Notes: generated by a model from the sequence alone, not told the origin. A DNA stretch of 64,000 nt from Alphaproteobacteria bacterium (GCA_024236075.1 JACKLE010000001.1:62001-126000); one strand, 5' to 3'. Shown: positions 38,081 through 47,037, numbered from the stretch's first letter. Numbers and translations: made by a program.

Positions 38081-38108
38081 AAAATACTCCGATGGCCCCG
38101 TCTTTCAA
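38081..38108 (-). promoter_or_regulatory. candidate ldtR promoter
   Basis: On the minus strand TTGAAA (plus 38103-38108) is followed after 16 bases by TATTTT (plus 38081-38086), close to sigma-70 consensus. The start point would be about 70 bases upstream of the ldtR ATG. The rest of the 38007-38273 gap contains an AT-rich stretch (GGTAAACGAATTATCATCAC, 38169-38188) but no gene. Confidence 0.55.
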
Positions 38109-38273
38109 TACGGATGATCGGTAGGCGTGCCAAGAGTAAGAACCGACATGGCGCACCCTAGACCGCAATGGTAAACGAATTATCATCACAAAGCGCTTTC
38201 TTTCAGGGTGCCTTCCTATTCCTTCCGGGGACCTACGACTTGATGCGTGCACGACGGGAAGAGGCCGAATGCC

Positions 38274-38849
38274 ATGTCCGATAAGCCTTCCGGGCCCGGT
38301 GATCCGGGCACAGTCCTTCCCGTCGCCTTCGGCCTCAAGGTGCCGCCCGGGGAGGATCGCGAGCGTCTCGTGTGCGAGCGCTGCGGCTTCGTCAACTACA
38401 TCAATCCGCGAATCGTCGTGGGGTCCGTCGTCACGCTCGGAGAGCGATTCGTCCTCTGCCGGAGGGCGATCGAGCCGCGTCGGGGCTACTGGACGCTGCC
38501 CGCCGGCTTCCTCGAATCTCACGAGACGACGCGGGAAGGTGCGGCGCGCGAGGCCCGAGAGGAGGCGAACGCCGAGATCGAGATCGGCGCGCTCCTCGCC
38601 GTCTACGAGATCACGCGCATAGCCCAGGTGCAGATCTTCTATCGGGCGAGGCTGCTTTCGGAGATCGCGCCGGGCCCTGAGAGCCTCGAGGTCGCCCTCG
38701 TGACGTGGGCCGACATTCCGTGGCGCGAGCTTGCCTTTCCCAGCGTCGTCTGGGCGCTGCACCACCATGATCGCGTGCATGGCAAGGACGGCTTCGCGCC
38801 ATTCGCGAATCCGCCGGCCGGCGAGTTCGCCTTCCCGTTCGCGCCCTGA
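38274..38849 (+). CDS. NUDIX hydrolase with N-terminal CxxC
   Basis: A 191-residue NUDIX enzyme. A short VCERCGFVNYINPRIVVG segment carries a CxxC pair, as in NudC-like and ADP-ribose pyrophosphatase-like members. The NUDIX box is GFLESHETTREGAAREAREEANAE: the catalytic REAREE is intact, but Asn replaces the usual Gly near the end. The domain hydrolyses nucleoside diphosphate-linked compounds; the substrate is not known. ATG 38274 is preferred to GTG 38247. It is convergent with the yciB gene (8-base gap). Confidence 0.85.
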   Translation: MSDKPSGPGDPGTVLPVAFGLKVPPGEDRERLVCERCGFVNYINPRIVVGSVVTLGERFVLCRRAIEPRRGYWTLPAGFLESHETTREGAAREAREEANAEIEIGALLAVYEITRIAQVQIFYRARLLSEIAPGPESLEVALVTWADIPWRELAFPSVVWALHHHDRVHGKDGFAPFANPPAGEFAFPFAP

Positions 38850-38857
38850 AGGCTGCC

Positions 38858-39466
38858 TCAGCCGGTCGTCTCGGAGGATTCGCTCTCCTCGTGCGCCTCC
38901 TCCGGCGTGATCTGGTGGCGCAGGATGAAGGGCACCTGAAGGACGGTGAAGAGGAGCGTCAGGGGAAAGATTCCCCACACCTTGAAGCTCACCCAGTCGT
39001 CGGTCGAGAAGTTGCGCCAGACGATCTCGTTGAGGATCGCGAGGAAGAGGAAGAAGCACATCCAGCGCACCGTGAGCGTGCGCCAGGCCGCCTCGTGCAG
39101 GTGAAAGGCCTCCTCGAAGAGCAGCTTGATGTAGAGGCGCCGGCGCAGGAGCCCGACCCCGAGGACCGTGACGAAAATTCCGTTCACGATGGTGGGCTTC
39201 AGCTTGATGAAGGTGTCGTCCTCGAGCAGCAGCGTGAGGCCGCCGAAGACGAGCACGATGACGCCGGTGACGAGGGGCATCGGCGCGAAGCGGCGCTCCA
39301 CGAAGAAGGAGACGGCCAGAGAGACGGCCATCGCCGCCATGAAGGCCCCGGTCGCGGCCATGATGCCGAACTTGGCGTTGACGCCGAAGAAGATGAGGAG
39401 CGGCCCGAGATCGAGCGCGACCTTGGCGAGGGGAGGCAGGCGCTTTGGGCGCGGCGCGGACGTCAA
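38858..39466 (-). CDS. yciB: intracellular septation protein A (YciB/IspZ)
   Basis: A 202-residue membrane protein with about six spans. The family core PLLIFFGVNAKFGIMAATGAFMAAM at the start, ERRFAPMPLVTGVIVLVFGGLTLLLEDDTFIKLKPT in the middle and LNEIVWRNFSTDDWVSFKVWGIFPLTLLFT near the end are clear. YciB affects envelope growth and septation. No ATG fits; TTG 39466 with GGAGGAG upstream gives the expected N-terminus. It follows ftsY, in the usual Rhizobiales order. Confidence 0.9.
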   Translation of the reverse strand: MTSAPRPKRLPPLAKVALDLGPLLIFFGVNAKFGIMAATGAFMAAMAVSLAVSFFVERRFAPMPLVTGVIVLVFGGLTLLLEDDTFIKLKPTIVNGIFVTVLGVGLLRRRLYIKLLFEEAFHLHEAAWRTLTVRWMCFFLFLAILNEIVWRNFSTDDWVSFKVWGIFPLTLLFTVLQVPFILRHQITPEEAHEESESSETTG

Positions 39467-39600
39467 ACTCAGGGCACTCCTCCGATCGGGACCTTCGGCC
39501 CGGCGGCGGGCTTGCGCCCCCTCGAGGGCCTGCCCGCTTCTCCAAAGTCCAAGCTTTGCCGACCGTTCCGTGCAAGGCAAGCCCGGGGCCGGTTTCCCGC

Positions 39601-40749
39601 TCAGTCGGCCCCGAGTCCGACCAGCGCCCGCGCATAGGCCTCGGCGGAGAAGGGGCGCAGGTCGTCCGCGCCCTCGCCGACCCCGATCGCGTGGATCGGC
39701 AGGCCGAAGCGCCGCGCGATCGGCACCAGGATGCCTCCGCGCGCCGTGCCGTCGAGCTTGGTCATGACGAGGCCCGTGACCTCGGCCGCCTCCAGAAAGG
39801 CCTCGACCTGGCGCACCGCGTTCTGTCCCGTCGTCGCGTCGAGCACCAGTAGGCAGGCATGGGGCGCCGTCTCGTCGAGCTTCCTCAAGACGCGCACGAT
39901 CTTGGCGAGCTCCTCCATGAGGTGCTGCTTGTTCTGAAGGCGGCCGGCGGTGTCGACGAGGAGGATGTCGGCGCCCGCCTCGCGCGCGCTTTTGAGCGCA
40001 TCGAAGGCGAGGCCCGCGGCGTCGGCTCCCTGCGGGCGCTGAACGACCTCGGCGCCGATGCGTGCCCCCCAGATCGCGAGCTGCTCGATCGCCGCCGCGC
40101 GAAAGGTGTCGCCGGCCGCGAGCACGACGCGGCGGCCCTCGTCGGCATATATCTTCGCGAGCTTTCCGATGGTCGTGGTCTTGCCGGTGCCGTTGACCCC
40201 GACGACGAGGACGACGTAAGGCCTCTTCGCCGGGTCGATCCGGAGCGGCTGGGCCCGAGGCGAAAGCTCCTCGGCGATGACGTCGGCGAGGATGCGCTTC
40301 ACCTCCTGCGGCTCGATCTCCTTCGCATAGCGGTCCTTGGCGAGGCGCTTCACGACGTCGGCTGCCGTTTCGGGGCCGAGATCGGCGGAGACGAGCAGCT
40401 CCTCGAGCTCCTCGAGCGCCTCGTCGTCGAGCTTGCGCTTCGTGAATATGCCGGTGATGCCGTCGGAGAGCTTTTGGCTGGAGCGCGCGAGCCCGGAGGT
40501 GAGGCGGGAGAGCCAGCCGCGCTTCCTCGGCGCCTCGTCGGAGTCCGCTTCGGGTTCATCCTTCGGCGGAGGGTCCCCGGCCGGCTCGGCGGCCGGTTCT
40601 CCGGTCGGCGGAGGCTCGGGGAGGAGGGCCTCCTCCTCCTCGCTCTCCGCCGGCATGTCGCCCGGGACGTCGGCCTTCTCGGCGCCGTCCGCCTTGCCGC
40701 CGCGCTTCAGCCATCCGAAGAGGCCCTTGCGCTCGGACTCGCCGGTCAT
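39601..40749 (-). CDS. ftsY: signal recognition particle receptor FtsY
   Basis: A 382-residue GTPase that docks SRP-ribosome complexes at the membrane. After an acidic, Pro/Glu-rich A-domain (residues 25-75) comes the NG domain: GITGIFTKRKLDDEALEELEELL, the P-loop GVNGTGKTTT, AAGDTFRAAAIEQL, DTAGRLQNK and TKLDGTARGG. It partners Ffh, encoded at 45093-46568. The start overlaps the mtaB stop by 4 bases, so it lies in the dapF-mtaB-ftsY operon. Confidence 0.97.
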   Translation of the reverse strand: MTGESERKGLFGWLKRGGKADGAEKADVPGDMPAESEEEEALLPEPPPTGEPAAEPAGDPPPKDEPEADSDEAPRKRGWLSRLTSGLARSSQKLSDGITGIFTKRKLDDEALEELEELLVSADLGPETAADVVKRLAKDRYAKEIEPQEVKRILADVIAEELSPRAQPLRIDPAKRPYVVLVVGVNGTGKTTTIGKLAKIYADEGRRVVLAAGDTFRAAAIEQLAIWGARIGAEVVQRPQGADAAGLAFDALKSAREAGADILLVDTAGRLQNKQHLMEELAKIVRVLRKLDETAPHACLLVLDATTGQNAVRQVEAFLEAAEVTGLVMTKLDGTARGGILVPIARRFGLPIHAIGVGEGADDLRPFSAEAYARALVGLGAD

Positions 40750-42020
40750 GCCGCGACACCGACGAGGCCGGCTCCGTCCGTGTCCACGATGCGCGCGGCG
40801 ACGATCTCGCCGGGCGCGCCGGCGTCGATCCGAACCGGCATGAAATAGTCCGTATGACCCACGCCCGGCTCCTCGACGAGGATGCTGGCGCGCGAGCCGA
40901 CGCGGGCGGCGAAGGCGTGGGCCCGCGCCGCCTCTCCGGCCTCGCGCAGGCGCGCGGCGCGCTCCTTCACGAGCGCGCGGTCGAGCTGGGGCATGCGCGC
41001 GGCGGGCGTGCCTTCGCGGGGCGAGAAGGGAAAGGCGTGAACGAAGGCGAGGCCGCATTCCTCGACGAGGCTCAAGGTCCCGGCGAACATGTCCTCGGTT
41101 TCCGTGGGAAAGCCGGCGATGAGGTCGGCGCCGAGCGCGATCTCGGGCCGGAGCGCGCGCACGCTGTCGCAAAGCGCGATGGCCTGCGCGCGCGTGTGGC
41201 GGCGCTTCATCCGCTTGAGGATCAAGTCGTCGCCCGCCTGCAGCGAAAGGTGCAGATGCGGCATGAGACGCGGCTCCTCGCCGAGGAGCGCGAGCAGCGT
41301 GTCGTCGATCTCGACCGCGTCGAGCGAGGAGAGGCGCAGGCGCGCAAGCTCCGGCACCCCATCGAGAATGCGTTTCACGAGGCGGCCGAGCGTCGGCCGG
41401 CCCGGCAGGTCGGCGCCGTAGGAGGTGAGGTCGACGCCCGTGAGCACGACCTCCTTCGCGCCGTTCGAGACGAGCGCCCGCACCGCCTCGACGACGCGTC
41501 CCGCCGGCACGCTGCGCGAGGGCCCCCGGCCGAAGGGGATGATGCAGAAGGTGCAGCGGTGATCGCAGCCCGTCTGCACCTCGACGAAGGCGCGCGTGCG
41601 TCCCGCGACGGCGTCGACGAGATGGCCGGCATTCTCCCGGACGCTCATGATGTCGCCGGCGAGGACGCGCGGAGCGTCCTCGTGCGCGAGGCGCACATAG
41701 ACGGCCGCGTCGAGCTTTTCCGCATTGCCGAGCACGCGATCGACCTCCGCCATCGCGGCGAAGCTCTCCGGGCTCGTCTGCGCGCCGCAGCCGGTGACCA
41801 CGATGCGCGCGTGCGGGCTCTCGCGGCGCGCCTTGCGGATCGCCTGGCGCGCCTGGCGCATCGCCTCTCCCGTCACGGCGCAGCTGTTGACGAGGATCGT
41901 CTCGCGCAGGCCCGCCTCCTCGGCGGCGCGGCGCATCACTTCGGATTCGAGCGTGTTGAGCCGGCAGCCGAAGGTCAGCACTCGGACATTCGGCGCGGCC
42001 GGGGCGAGGGGCGCGTTCAT
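40746..42020 (-). CDS. mtaB: tRNA t6A37 methylthiotransferase MtaB
   Basis: A 424-residue radical-SAM enzyme that adds a methylthio group to t6A at position 37 of ANN-decoding tRNAs. The N-terminal MTTase domain (TFGCRLNTLESEVM, ILVNSCAVTGEA, VVTGCGAQ) carries three cysteine ligands. The radical-SAM motif GCDHRCTFCIIPFGRG follows, and the C-terminus resembles a TRAM-like domain. The N-terminal Cys pattern and GRGPSRS fit MtaB rather than MiaB or RimO. It overlaps dapF and ftsY by 4 bases each. Confidence 0.95.
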   Translation of the reverse strand: MNAPLAPAAPNVRVLTFGCRLNTLESEVMRRAAEEAGLRETILVNSCAVTGEAMRQARQAIRKARRESPHARIVVTGCGAQTSPESFAAMAEVDRVLGNAEKLDAAVYVRLAHEDAPRVLAGDIMSVRENAGHLVDAVAGRTRAFVEVQTGCDHRCTFCIIPFGRGPSRSVPAGRVVEAVRALVSNGAKEVVLTGVDLTSYGADLPGRPTLGRLVKRILDGVPELARLRLSSLDAVEIDDTLLALLGEEPRLMPHLHLSLQAGDDLILKRMKRRHTRAQAIALCDSVRALRPEIALGADLIAGFPTETEDMFAGTLSLVEECGLAFVHAFPFSPREGTPAARMPQLDRALVKERAARLREAGEAARAHAFAARVGSRASILVEEPGVGHTDYFMPVRIDAGAPGEIVAARIVDTDGAGLVGVAA

Positions 42021-42871
42021 CGCGCGGCCCCCGCGAGCGCTTCGAGATCCGCCTTGCCCTCGAACGCCAGCGCCACGGGCCCGGTGAGGAGCACGTGCTC
42101 GTTCTCGGCCCATTCGAGCGTGAGCGTGCCGCCGTCGAGCTCGATCTCGGCCTTGCGCCCGACGAGCCCGCGCCGGTTCGCCGCCACGAGCGTCGCCGCG
42201 GCCGCCGTGCCGCAAGCCTGCGTCACGCCCGCGCCGCGCTCCCAGACCCTGAGGCGGATCCGCTCGCGCGAAAGCACGCGCGCGAAGCTCACATTCGTCC
42301 GCTCCGGGAAGAGCGGGTGGTGCTCGATCTGTGGTCCGATGCCCTCGATCGAGAGCCCCGACAAATCCTGCGCGAAGAAGACGCAGTGCGGATTGCCCAT
42401 GCCGACCGCTGCCGGATCGGCGAGCGTGCGGGCGTGGCGCGGACCGACCTCGAGGGGGAGATGATCCGTGTCCATGGCCTCGGCGAGGGGAACCTCGCGC
42501 CAGTCGAGCCGGGGCGGGCCCATGTCGACGGTGACGAGGCGCTCGCCCGCATGGCGCGCGACGAGGCGCTCGGCCTTGGTACGGAAGCGCGCCTCCGCCT
42601 GCCCCGTCTCGCACATGAGCAGCCAGCCGACGCAGCGCTCGGCATTGCCGCAGCGCGCGACCTCGCTGCCGTCGGCATTGAAGATGCGCATCAGGGCCTG
42701 CGTGCCCTCGCCGTCCCGCGCCAGCACGACGACCTGGTCGCAGCCGATGCCGCGCCGCCGGTCCGCGATCGCCTTGGCGAGACGGGCGTCGAGGGCGAGC
42801 GGCTCCGTCCTCGCGTCGAAGACGGCGAAGTCGTTGCCGAGCCCATGCATCTTCAAGAAGGGGCGCTCCAT
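42017..42871 (-). CDS. dapF: diaminopimelate epimerase
   Basis: A 284-residue epimerase converting LL- to meso-diaminopimelate for lysine and peptidoglycan. The two catalytic cysteines are in ARCGNAERC (Cys74) and VTQACGTAAAAT near residue 222. The opening FLKMHGLGNDFAVFDAR is characteristic. It is first in the operon dapF-mtaB-ftsY and divergent from the amine oxidase gene across 137 bases. Confidence 0.96.
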   Translation of the reverse strand: MERPFLKMHGLGNDFAVFDARTEPLALDARLAKAIADRRRGIGCDQVVVLARDGEGTQALMRIFNADGSEVARCGNAERCVGWLLMCETGQAEARFRTKAERLVARHAGERLVTVDMGPPRLDWREVPLAEAMDTDHLPLEVGPRHARTLADPAAVGMGNPHCVFFAQDLSGLSIEGIGPQIEHHPLFPERTNVSFARVLSRERIRLRVWERGAGVTQACGTAAAATLVAANRRGLVGRKAEIELDGGTLTLEWAENEHVLLTGPVALAFEGKADLEALAGAAR

Positions 42872-43008
42872 GGGCGCCTATATGGCAGGGGCGGGCCGAA
42901 TTGGCCAGCGGCGGCCCGGCGCTTCCTCTTGGAGCAGGCCGGCGGCCGAAGTAGAGTGCTCTCCTCGGGGGACTTCAGCGAAAAATTCAACCGGCCGGAG
43001 GTGCTCGC

Positions 43009-44340
43009 ATGCGTGTCGCGCGTTTGGGGGTGTCGCGTCGTATCGTCCTTGGCGGGCTCTTGGGATCGGCGCTCGTGCCGGCCCGCGTGCTGGCGGAGAC
43101 GCCGGCCGATCCCGACGTCGTCGTGATCGGCGCGGGCGCGGCGGGACTTTCGGCGGCAAAGGCGCTCATGGCCATGGGCCGCACCGTCGCGCTCGTCGAG
43201 GCGGCGGACCGCATCGGCGGGCGCTCCTTCACGGACACCGAGACCTTCGGCATGCCGTTCGACAGGGGCTGCGCCTGGCTCCATGCCGCGGACCGCAATC
43301 CCTACTATCCGCTGGCCCAAGAGCTCGGGCGCACGCTGGTCTATCAGGACCTTGATCTCGACGGGCTCTATTTCGGATCGCGCAAGGCGACCAGGGCCGA
43401 GCTGGAGGAGGAGCGCGCGCTCGAGGACGAGATGGTCGAGGCCATCGGCAAGCTCGCCGAGACGGCCGACGTGGGCTCGGACCGCGCCGTCGATCTCGCG
43501 ACGCTGCCGGCGCAGGCGGCGGCGACCTATCTCGGGCCCATGGACATGGGCGTCGATTTCGACGAGCTCTCGACCGCCGACTACGCCATGACGGCCGATC
43601 TCGATCCGAACTATCAGATCAAGGAGGGCTACGGCGCCCTCATCAGGGAGCACGCGGCCGACGTGCCCGTCGAGCTCTCGACGCCGGCCCGCCGCGTCGC
43701 CTATGGCGGCAAGGGCGTGAAGGTCGAGACCGATCGCGGGACGATTTCGGCCAAGGCCTGCCTCGTCACCGTCTCGACGGGCGCGCTCGCCTCGGAGTTC
43801 ATCGCCTTCGATCCGCCCCTTCCGGCGGACAAGATGGCGGCGATCTACCAGCTTCCGATGGGAATGCTGGCGAAGATTCCGCTGTTCGTCGAAGGCCGGC
43901 GTCTCGGCTACGAGCCCTTCTCCGACATCCAGATCGAGCGCCCCGGCAAGGCGGACATCTATTTCTGCGCCTGGCCTTTCGACACGAACCTCCTCGTGGG
44001 ATTCGTCGGCGGGGATTTCGGCTGGGAGATGTGCGCGGCGGGAGAGGCCGCGGCCATCGACTATGCCGTCGGCGCGCTGAAGCAGACCTTCGGCACCAAG
44101 GCGGCCGCGGCGGTGAAGAAAGGCAGCTTCACCAATTGGGGCGCGGACAGATGGGCGCGCGGCGCCTATGCCGCCGCCATGCCCGGCCATGCGGATGCGC
44201 GCGCGCGGCTCGCCGAGCCCCTCGCCGAGCGCGTCTACTTCGCCGGCGAGGCCCTAGCGGGCGAGTTCGTCCAGACCGCCGGTGGCGCGCGCCTCTCCGG
44301 CGAGGCGGCGGCGGCGCAGATACACGCGGCTCTCGGCTGA
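43009..44340 (+). CDS. flavin-containing amine oxidase, Tat-exported
   Basis: A 443-residue FAD-dependent amine oxidase. The N-terminus VSRRIVLGGLLGSALVPARVLA is a twin-arginine signal. The FAD site VVVIGAGAAGLSAAKAL lies at 37-53, followed by EAADRIGGRSFTD and, near the C-terminus, RVYFAGEALAGEFVQTAGGARLSGEAAA. It should oxidise a primary or poly-amine in the periplasm; the substrate is unknown. A GGAGG ribosome site precedes the ATG. No clear terminator separates it from the brnT-brnA pair. Confidence 0.9.
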   Translation: MRVARLGVSRRIVLGGLLGSALVPARVLAETPADPDVVVIGAGAAGLSAAKALMAMGRTVALVEAADRIGGRSFTDTETFGMPFDRGCAWLHAADRNPYYPLAQELGRTLVYQDLDLDGLYFGSRKATRAELEEERALEDEMVEAIGKLAETADVGSDRAVDLATLPAQAAATYLGPMDMGVDFDELSTADYAMTADLDPNYQIKEGYGALIREHAADVPVELSTPARRVAYGGKGVKVETDRGTISAKACLVTVSTGALASEFIAFDPPLPADKMAAIYQLPMGMLAKIPLFVEGRRLGYEPFSDIQIERPGKADIYFCAWPFDTNLLVGFVGGDFGWEMCAAGEAAAIDYAVGALKQTFGTKAAAAVKKGSFTNWGADRWARGAYAAAMPGHADARARLAEPLAERVYFAGEALAGEFVQTAGGARLSGEAAAAQIHAALG

Positions 44341-44385
44341 GGCGATCGCGGGGCACCGCACTGGGTCGCCCCTTGATCAAACGGT

Positions 44386-44403
44386 TTTTTGTATATACAA
44401 AAA
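44386..44403 (+). promoter_or_regulatory. 18-base perfect palindrome at the brnT start
   Basis: TTTTTGTATATACAAAAA is a perfect palindrome in GC-rich surroundings, and its last A is the first base of the brnT ATG. TTGATC (44373-44378) lies 17 bases ahead of TACAAA inside it. It is a likely BrnA (autorepressor) operator, also suggesting a leaderless or very short-leader mRNA. Confidence 0.6.
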
Positions 44404-44684
44404 TGCTGATCGAATGGGACGAGGACAAGCGTCGACGGACGCTTGACGAGCGTGGTCTCGATTTCGCCGATGCGCAGTTGGTTTTTCGCGGACGGCATTT
44501 CACGCGGAACGACGACCGGCGCGACTATGGCGAGCCGCGCCGCATCACCGCCGGCTATCTCGGCGATCGCTTCGTGGTTCTCGTCTGGACGCCCCGCGGC
44601 GAGGCGCGGCGTATCATATCAATGAGGTACGGCCATGAAAGCGAGGAAGAGCGCTGGAAAGCGGAAGTGGGTCGATCCGGATGA
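44403..44684 (+). CDS. brnT: BrnT-family toxin
   Basis: A 93-residue RelE-like toxin of the BrnT family. The start MLIEWDEDKRRRTLDERGLDFADA and the RISMRYGHESEEERW end (here RIISMRYGHESEEERW) are typical; BrnT is a ribonuclease-type translation inhibitor. ATG 44403 follows the palindrome with no ribosome site. It overlaps brnA by 50 bases in another frame, toxin first, as is usual for this system. Confidence 0.88.
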   Translation: MLIEWDEDKRRRTLDERGLDFADAQLVFRGRHFTRNDDRRDYGEPRRITAGYLGDRFVVLVWTPRGEARRIISMRYGHESEEERWKAEVGRSG

Positions 44685-44904
44685 CGCGCCCGAACTCACC
44701 AAGGAATGGTTCGAGACGGCCGACCTCTACAAGGGCGAGAAGCTCATCCGGCGCGGCAGGCCCAGATCGGCCGCGCCCAAGACGGCCGTGAGCTTGCGGC
44801 TCGACGCCGACGTCCTCGAATATTACAAGTCGGCCGGCGCGGGGTGGCAGTCGCGCATCAACGCCGATCTGCGCAAGGCGGCGAAGCTCAAGCAGCGGGC
44901 GTAG
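44635..44904 (+). CDS. brnA: BrnA-family antitoxin
   Basis: An 89-residue antitoxin with a C-terminal ribbon-helix-helix: KTAVSLRLDADVLEYYKSAGAGWQSRINADLRKAAKL. The N-terminal segment (KWVDPDDAPELTKEWFETADLY) binds the toxin. BrnA represses its own promoter and neutralises BrnT; the palindrome at 44386-44403 is the probable site. It lies 188 bases ahead of ffh, in the same direction. Confidence 0.9.
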   Translation: MKARKSAGKRKWVDPDDAPELTKEWFETADLYKGEKLIRRGRPRSAAPKTAVSLRLDADVLEYYKSAGAGWQSRINADLRKAAKLKQRA

Positions 44905-44936
44905 TCTCGCACCGCCCTTGACTCCGCCCCTGGGAT

Positions 44937-44953
44937 GGGGCTTTTCAAGCCCC
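44937..44953 (+). terminator. hairpin after brnA
   Basis: GGGGCTT-TTC-AAGCCCC is a perfect 7-bp stem with a 3-base loop, 33 bases beyond the brnA stop and ahead of ffh. No T-tract follows. The rest of the 44905-45092 gap shows no gene. Confidence 0.4.
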
Positions 44954-45092
44954 CACATCCTTTGACGAGGACAATTCCGGCCGCAAAGCCCATCCGGCGC
45001 GACATCCGGGGGAGGCGAGGGGCCAACGGCCGCCGGCGAGGCTTCGCCCGCGGCCGCGATGGTCGTTTGGGCGGATGGGAGCGCCCGCGCGC

Positions 45093-46568
45093 ATGTTCGA
45101 GACGCTCAGCGAGAAGCTCGGCACGGTCTTCGAGGGCCTGACGCGGCGCGGCGCGCTCACCGAGAGCGATGTCGCCGAGGCGCTGCGCGAGGTGCGCGTG
45201 GCGCTGCTCGAGGCCGATGTGGCGCTGCCGGTGGCCCGCGACTTCATCGCGAAGGTCAAGGAGCGCGCCGTCGGCGAGCACGTTCTGCGGTCGATCAAGC
45301 CCGGACAGCAGGTCGTGAAGATCGTGCACGACACGCTCGTCGAGACGCTCGGCTCCGACGCCGAGGCGATCGATCTCAATGCGGCGCCGCCCGTCGTCAT
45401 CCTGATGGTGGGCCTTCAGGGCTCGGGCAAGACCACGACCACGGCGAAGATCGCGCGGCGCCTGACGGACCGTCAGAAGAAGAAGGTCCTGATGGCCTCG
45501 CTCGACACGCGCCGTCCGGCCGCGCAGGAGCAGCTCAAGGTGCTGGGCGAGCAGACGGGCGTCGCGACGCTGCCCATCGTCGCGGGGCAGGGCCCGGTCG
45601 AGATCGCGAAGCGCGCCATGCGGGCGGCGGAGCTTTCGGGCGCCGACGTGCTGATGCTCGACACGGCCGGGCGCCTGCACATCGACGAGGCGCTGATGGC
45701 GGAGGTCGCCGCTGTGCGCGACGCCACCGATCCCCACGAGACGCTCCTCGTCGTCGACAGCCTCACCGGCCAGGACGCGGTCAATGTCGCGGACACTTTT
45801 GCAAGGCGCGTGGGCATCACGGGCTCCGTCCTGACACGGATCGACGGCGACGGGCGCGGCGGCGCCGCGCTTTCCATGCGCGCGGTCACGGGCAGGCCGA
45901 TCAAGCTCATCGGGACCGGCGAGAAGCTCGACGCGCTCGAGGACTTCGATCCCGCGCGCATCGCGGGCCGCATCCTCGGCATGGGCGACATTGTGAGCCT
46001 CGTCGAGAAGGCGGCCGAGACGATCGACCAGGAAAAGGCGGCGAAGATCGCCAGGAAGATGAAGAAGGGCGAGTTCGATCTCGACGATCTCGCGGAGCAG
46101 TTCTCCCAGATGCGCCGCATGGGCGGCCTGCAAAGCATGCTCTCGCTCATCCCCGGCGTCGGCAAGATGGGCAAGGAGATCGCGAATTCGGGCCTCGACG
46201 ACAAGTCCTTTCGCCGGCAGGAGGCGATCATCTCCTCCATGACCCGGGACGAGCGGCGCAATCCGAAGATTCTCAACGCCTCGCGCAAGCGCCGCGTCGC
46301 GGCGGGCTCGGGCACCGAGGTGCAGGAGATCAACCGCCTCCTGAAGATGCACCGTCAACTCGCCGACGCCATGAAGGCCATGGGCAAGGGCGGCATGAAG
46401 GGGATGCTGGGCGCGCTCGGCGGCGGGGCGATGCCGCCCGGCGCCCTCAAGGGCCTGCCGCCCGAGATGCTGCGTGGAGCCCCTCCGGGCGGCGGGCTTT
46501 CCGGCCTGCCGGGTCTCGGCGGCCCCGGCCTGCCGGGCCTGCCGTCCGGCAAGAAGGGAAAGCCGTGA
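45093..46568 (+). CDS. ffh: signal recognition particle protein Ffh
   Basis: A 491-residue SRP GTPase that binds signal sequences and 4.5S RNA. The NG domain has GLQGSGKTT at 107-115, DTRRPAAQEQL, DTAGRLHID and TRIDGDGRGG. The methionine-rich M domain follows (QMRRMGGLQSMLSLIPG...RKRRVAAGSGTEVQEINRLLKMH). The tail is Gly/Pro/Leu-rich (LPGLGGPGLPGLPSG). ATG 45093 gives the usual MFETLSEKL start; an upstream ATG adds six residues. It opens ffh-rpsP-rimM-GNAT-trmD-rplS. Confidence 0.97.
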   Translation: MFETLSEKLGTVFEGLTRRGALTESDVAEALREVRVALLEADVALPVARDFIAKVKERAVGEHVLRSIKPGQQVVKIVHDTLVETLGSDAEAIDLNAAPPVVILMVGLQGSGKTTTTAKIARRLTDRQKKKVLMASLDTRRPAAQEQLKVLGEQTGVATLPIVAGQGPVEIAKRAMRAAELSGADVLMLDTAGRLHIDEALMAEVAAVRDATDPHETLLVVDSLTGQDAVNVADTFARRVGITGSVLTRIDGDGRGGAALSMRAVTGRPIKLIGTGEKLDALEDFDPARIAGRILGMGDIVSLVEKAAETIDQEKAAKIARKMKKGEFDLDDLAEQFSQMRRMGGLQSMLSLIPGVGKMGKEIANSGLDDKSFRRQEAIISSMTRDERRNPKILNASRKRRVAAGSGTEVQEINRLLKMHRQLADAMKAMGKGGMKGMLGALGGGAMPPGALKGLPPEMLRGAPPGGGLSGLPGLGGPGLPGLPSGKKGKP

Positions 46569-46647
46569 CGAGGGCTCGCCCGGCGCCGCAAGTTGAAATG
46601 GCCTTTTTGCTATCGAACCGTTCACTGACGAAAGAGAAGGAAAGAGA

Positions 46648-47037
46648 ATGTCGTTGAAGCTGAGGCTCTCCCGGGGCGGCTCGAAGAAGCGTCCCTTCTA
46701 TGCGATCGTCGTCGCGGACTCGCACTCGCCGCGCGATGGGCGCTTCATCGAGAAGATCGGCACCTTCAATCCGCTGCTGCCGAAGGACCATGCCGAGCGC
46801 CTCGTGCTTCAGGCCGAGCGCGCCGAGCATTGGCTCAAGGCCGGCGCGCAGCCGACGGACCGGGTCGCGCGCTTCCTCGGCGAGAAGGGCCTTCGTCCCT
46901 ATACGCACGGCAACAATCCCGAGCGGGCAAAGCCCGGCAAGAAGATGGCCGAGCGCGCCGAGGCCCGCCGGGCGAAGGCCGAGGCCGCGGACGCTCCGGC
47001 CGAGGGTGGCGATGGCGCGGCTCCCGCCGAGGCCTGA
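46648..47037 (+). CDS. rpsP: ribosomal protein bS16
   Basis: A 129-residue small-subunit protein. The S16 core spans MSLKLRLSRGGSKKRPFYAIVVADSHSPRDGRFIEKIGTFNPL to RFLGEKGL, residues 1-90. A C-terminal Ala/Glu-rich extension of about 35 residues is common in Rhizobiales. It follows ffh after 79 bases, with GAAGGAAAGAG ahead of the ATG. The 3' end overlaps rimM by 26 bases. Confidence 0.97.
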   Translation: MSLKLRLSRGGSKKRPFYAIVVADSHSPRDGRFIEKIGTFNPLLPKDHAERLVLQAERAEHWLKAGAQPTDRVARFLGEKGLRPYTHGNNPERAKPGKKMAERAEARRAKAEAADAPAEGGDGAAPAEA

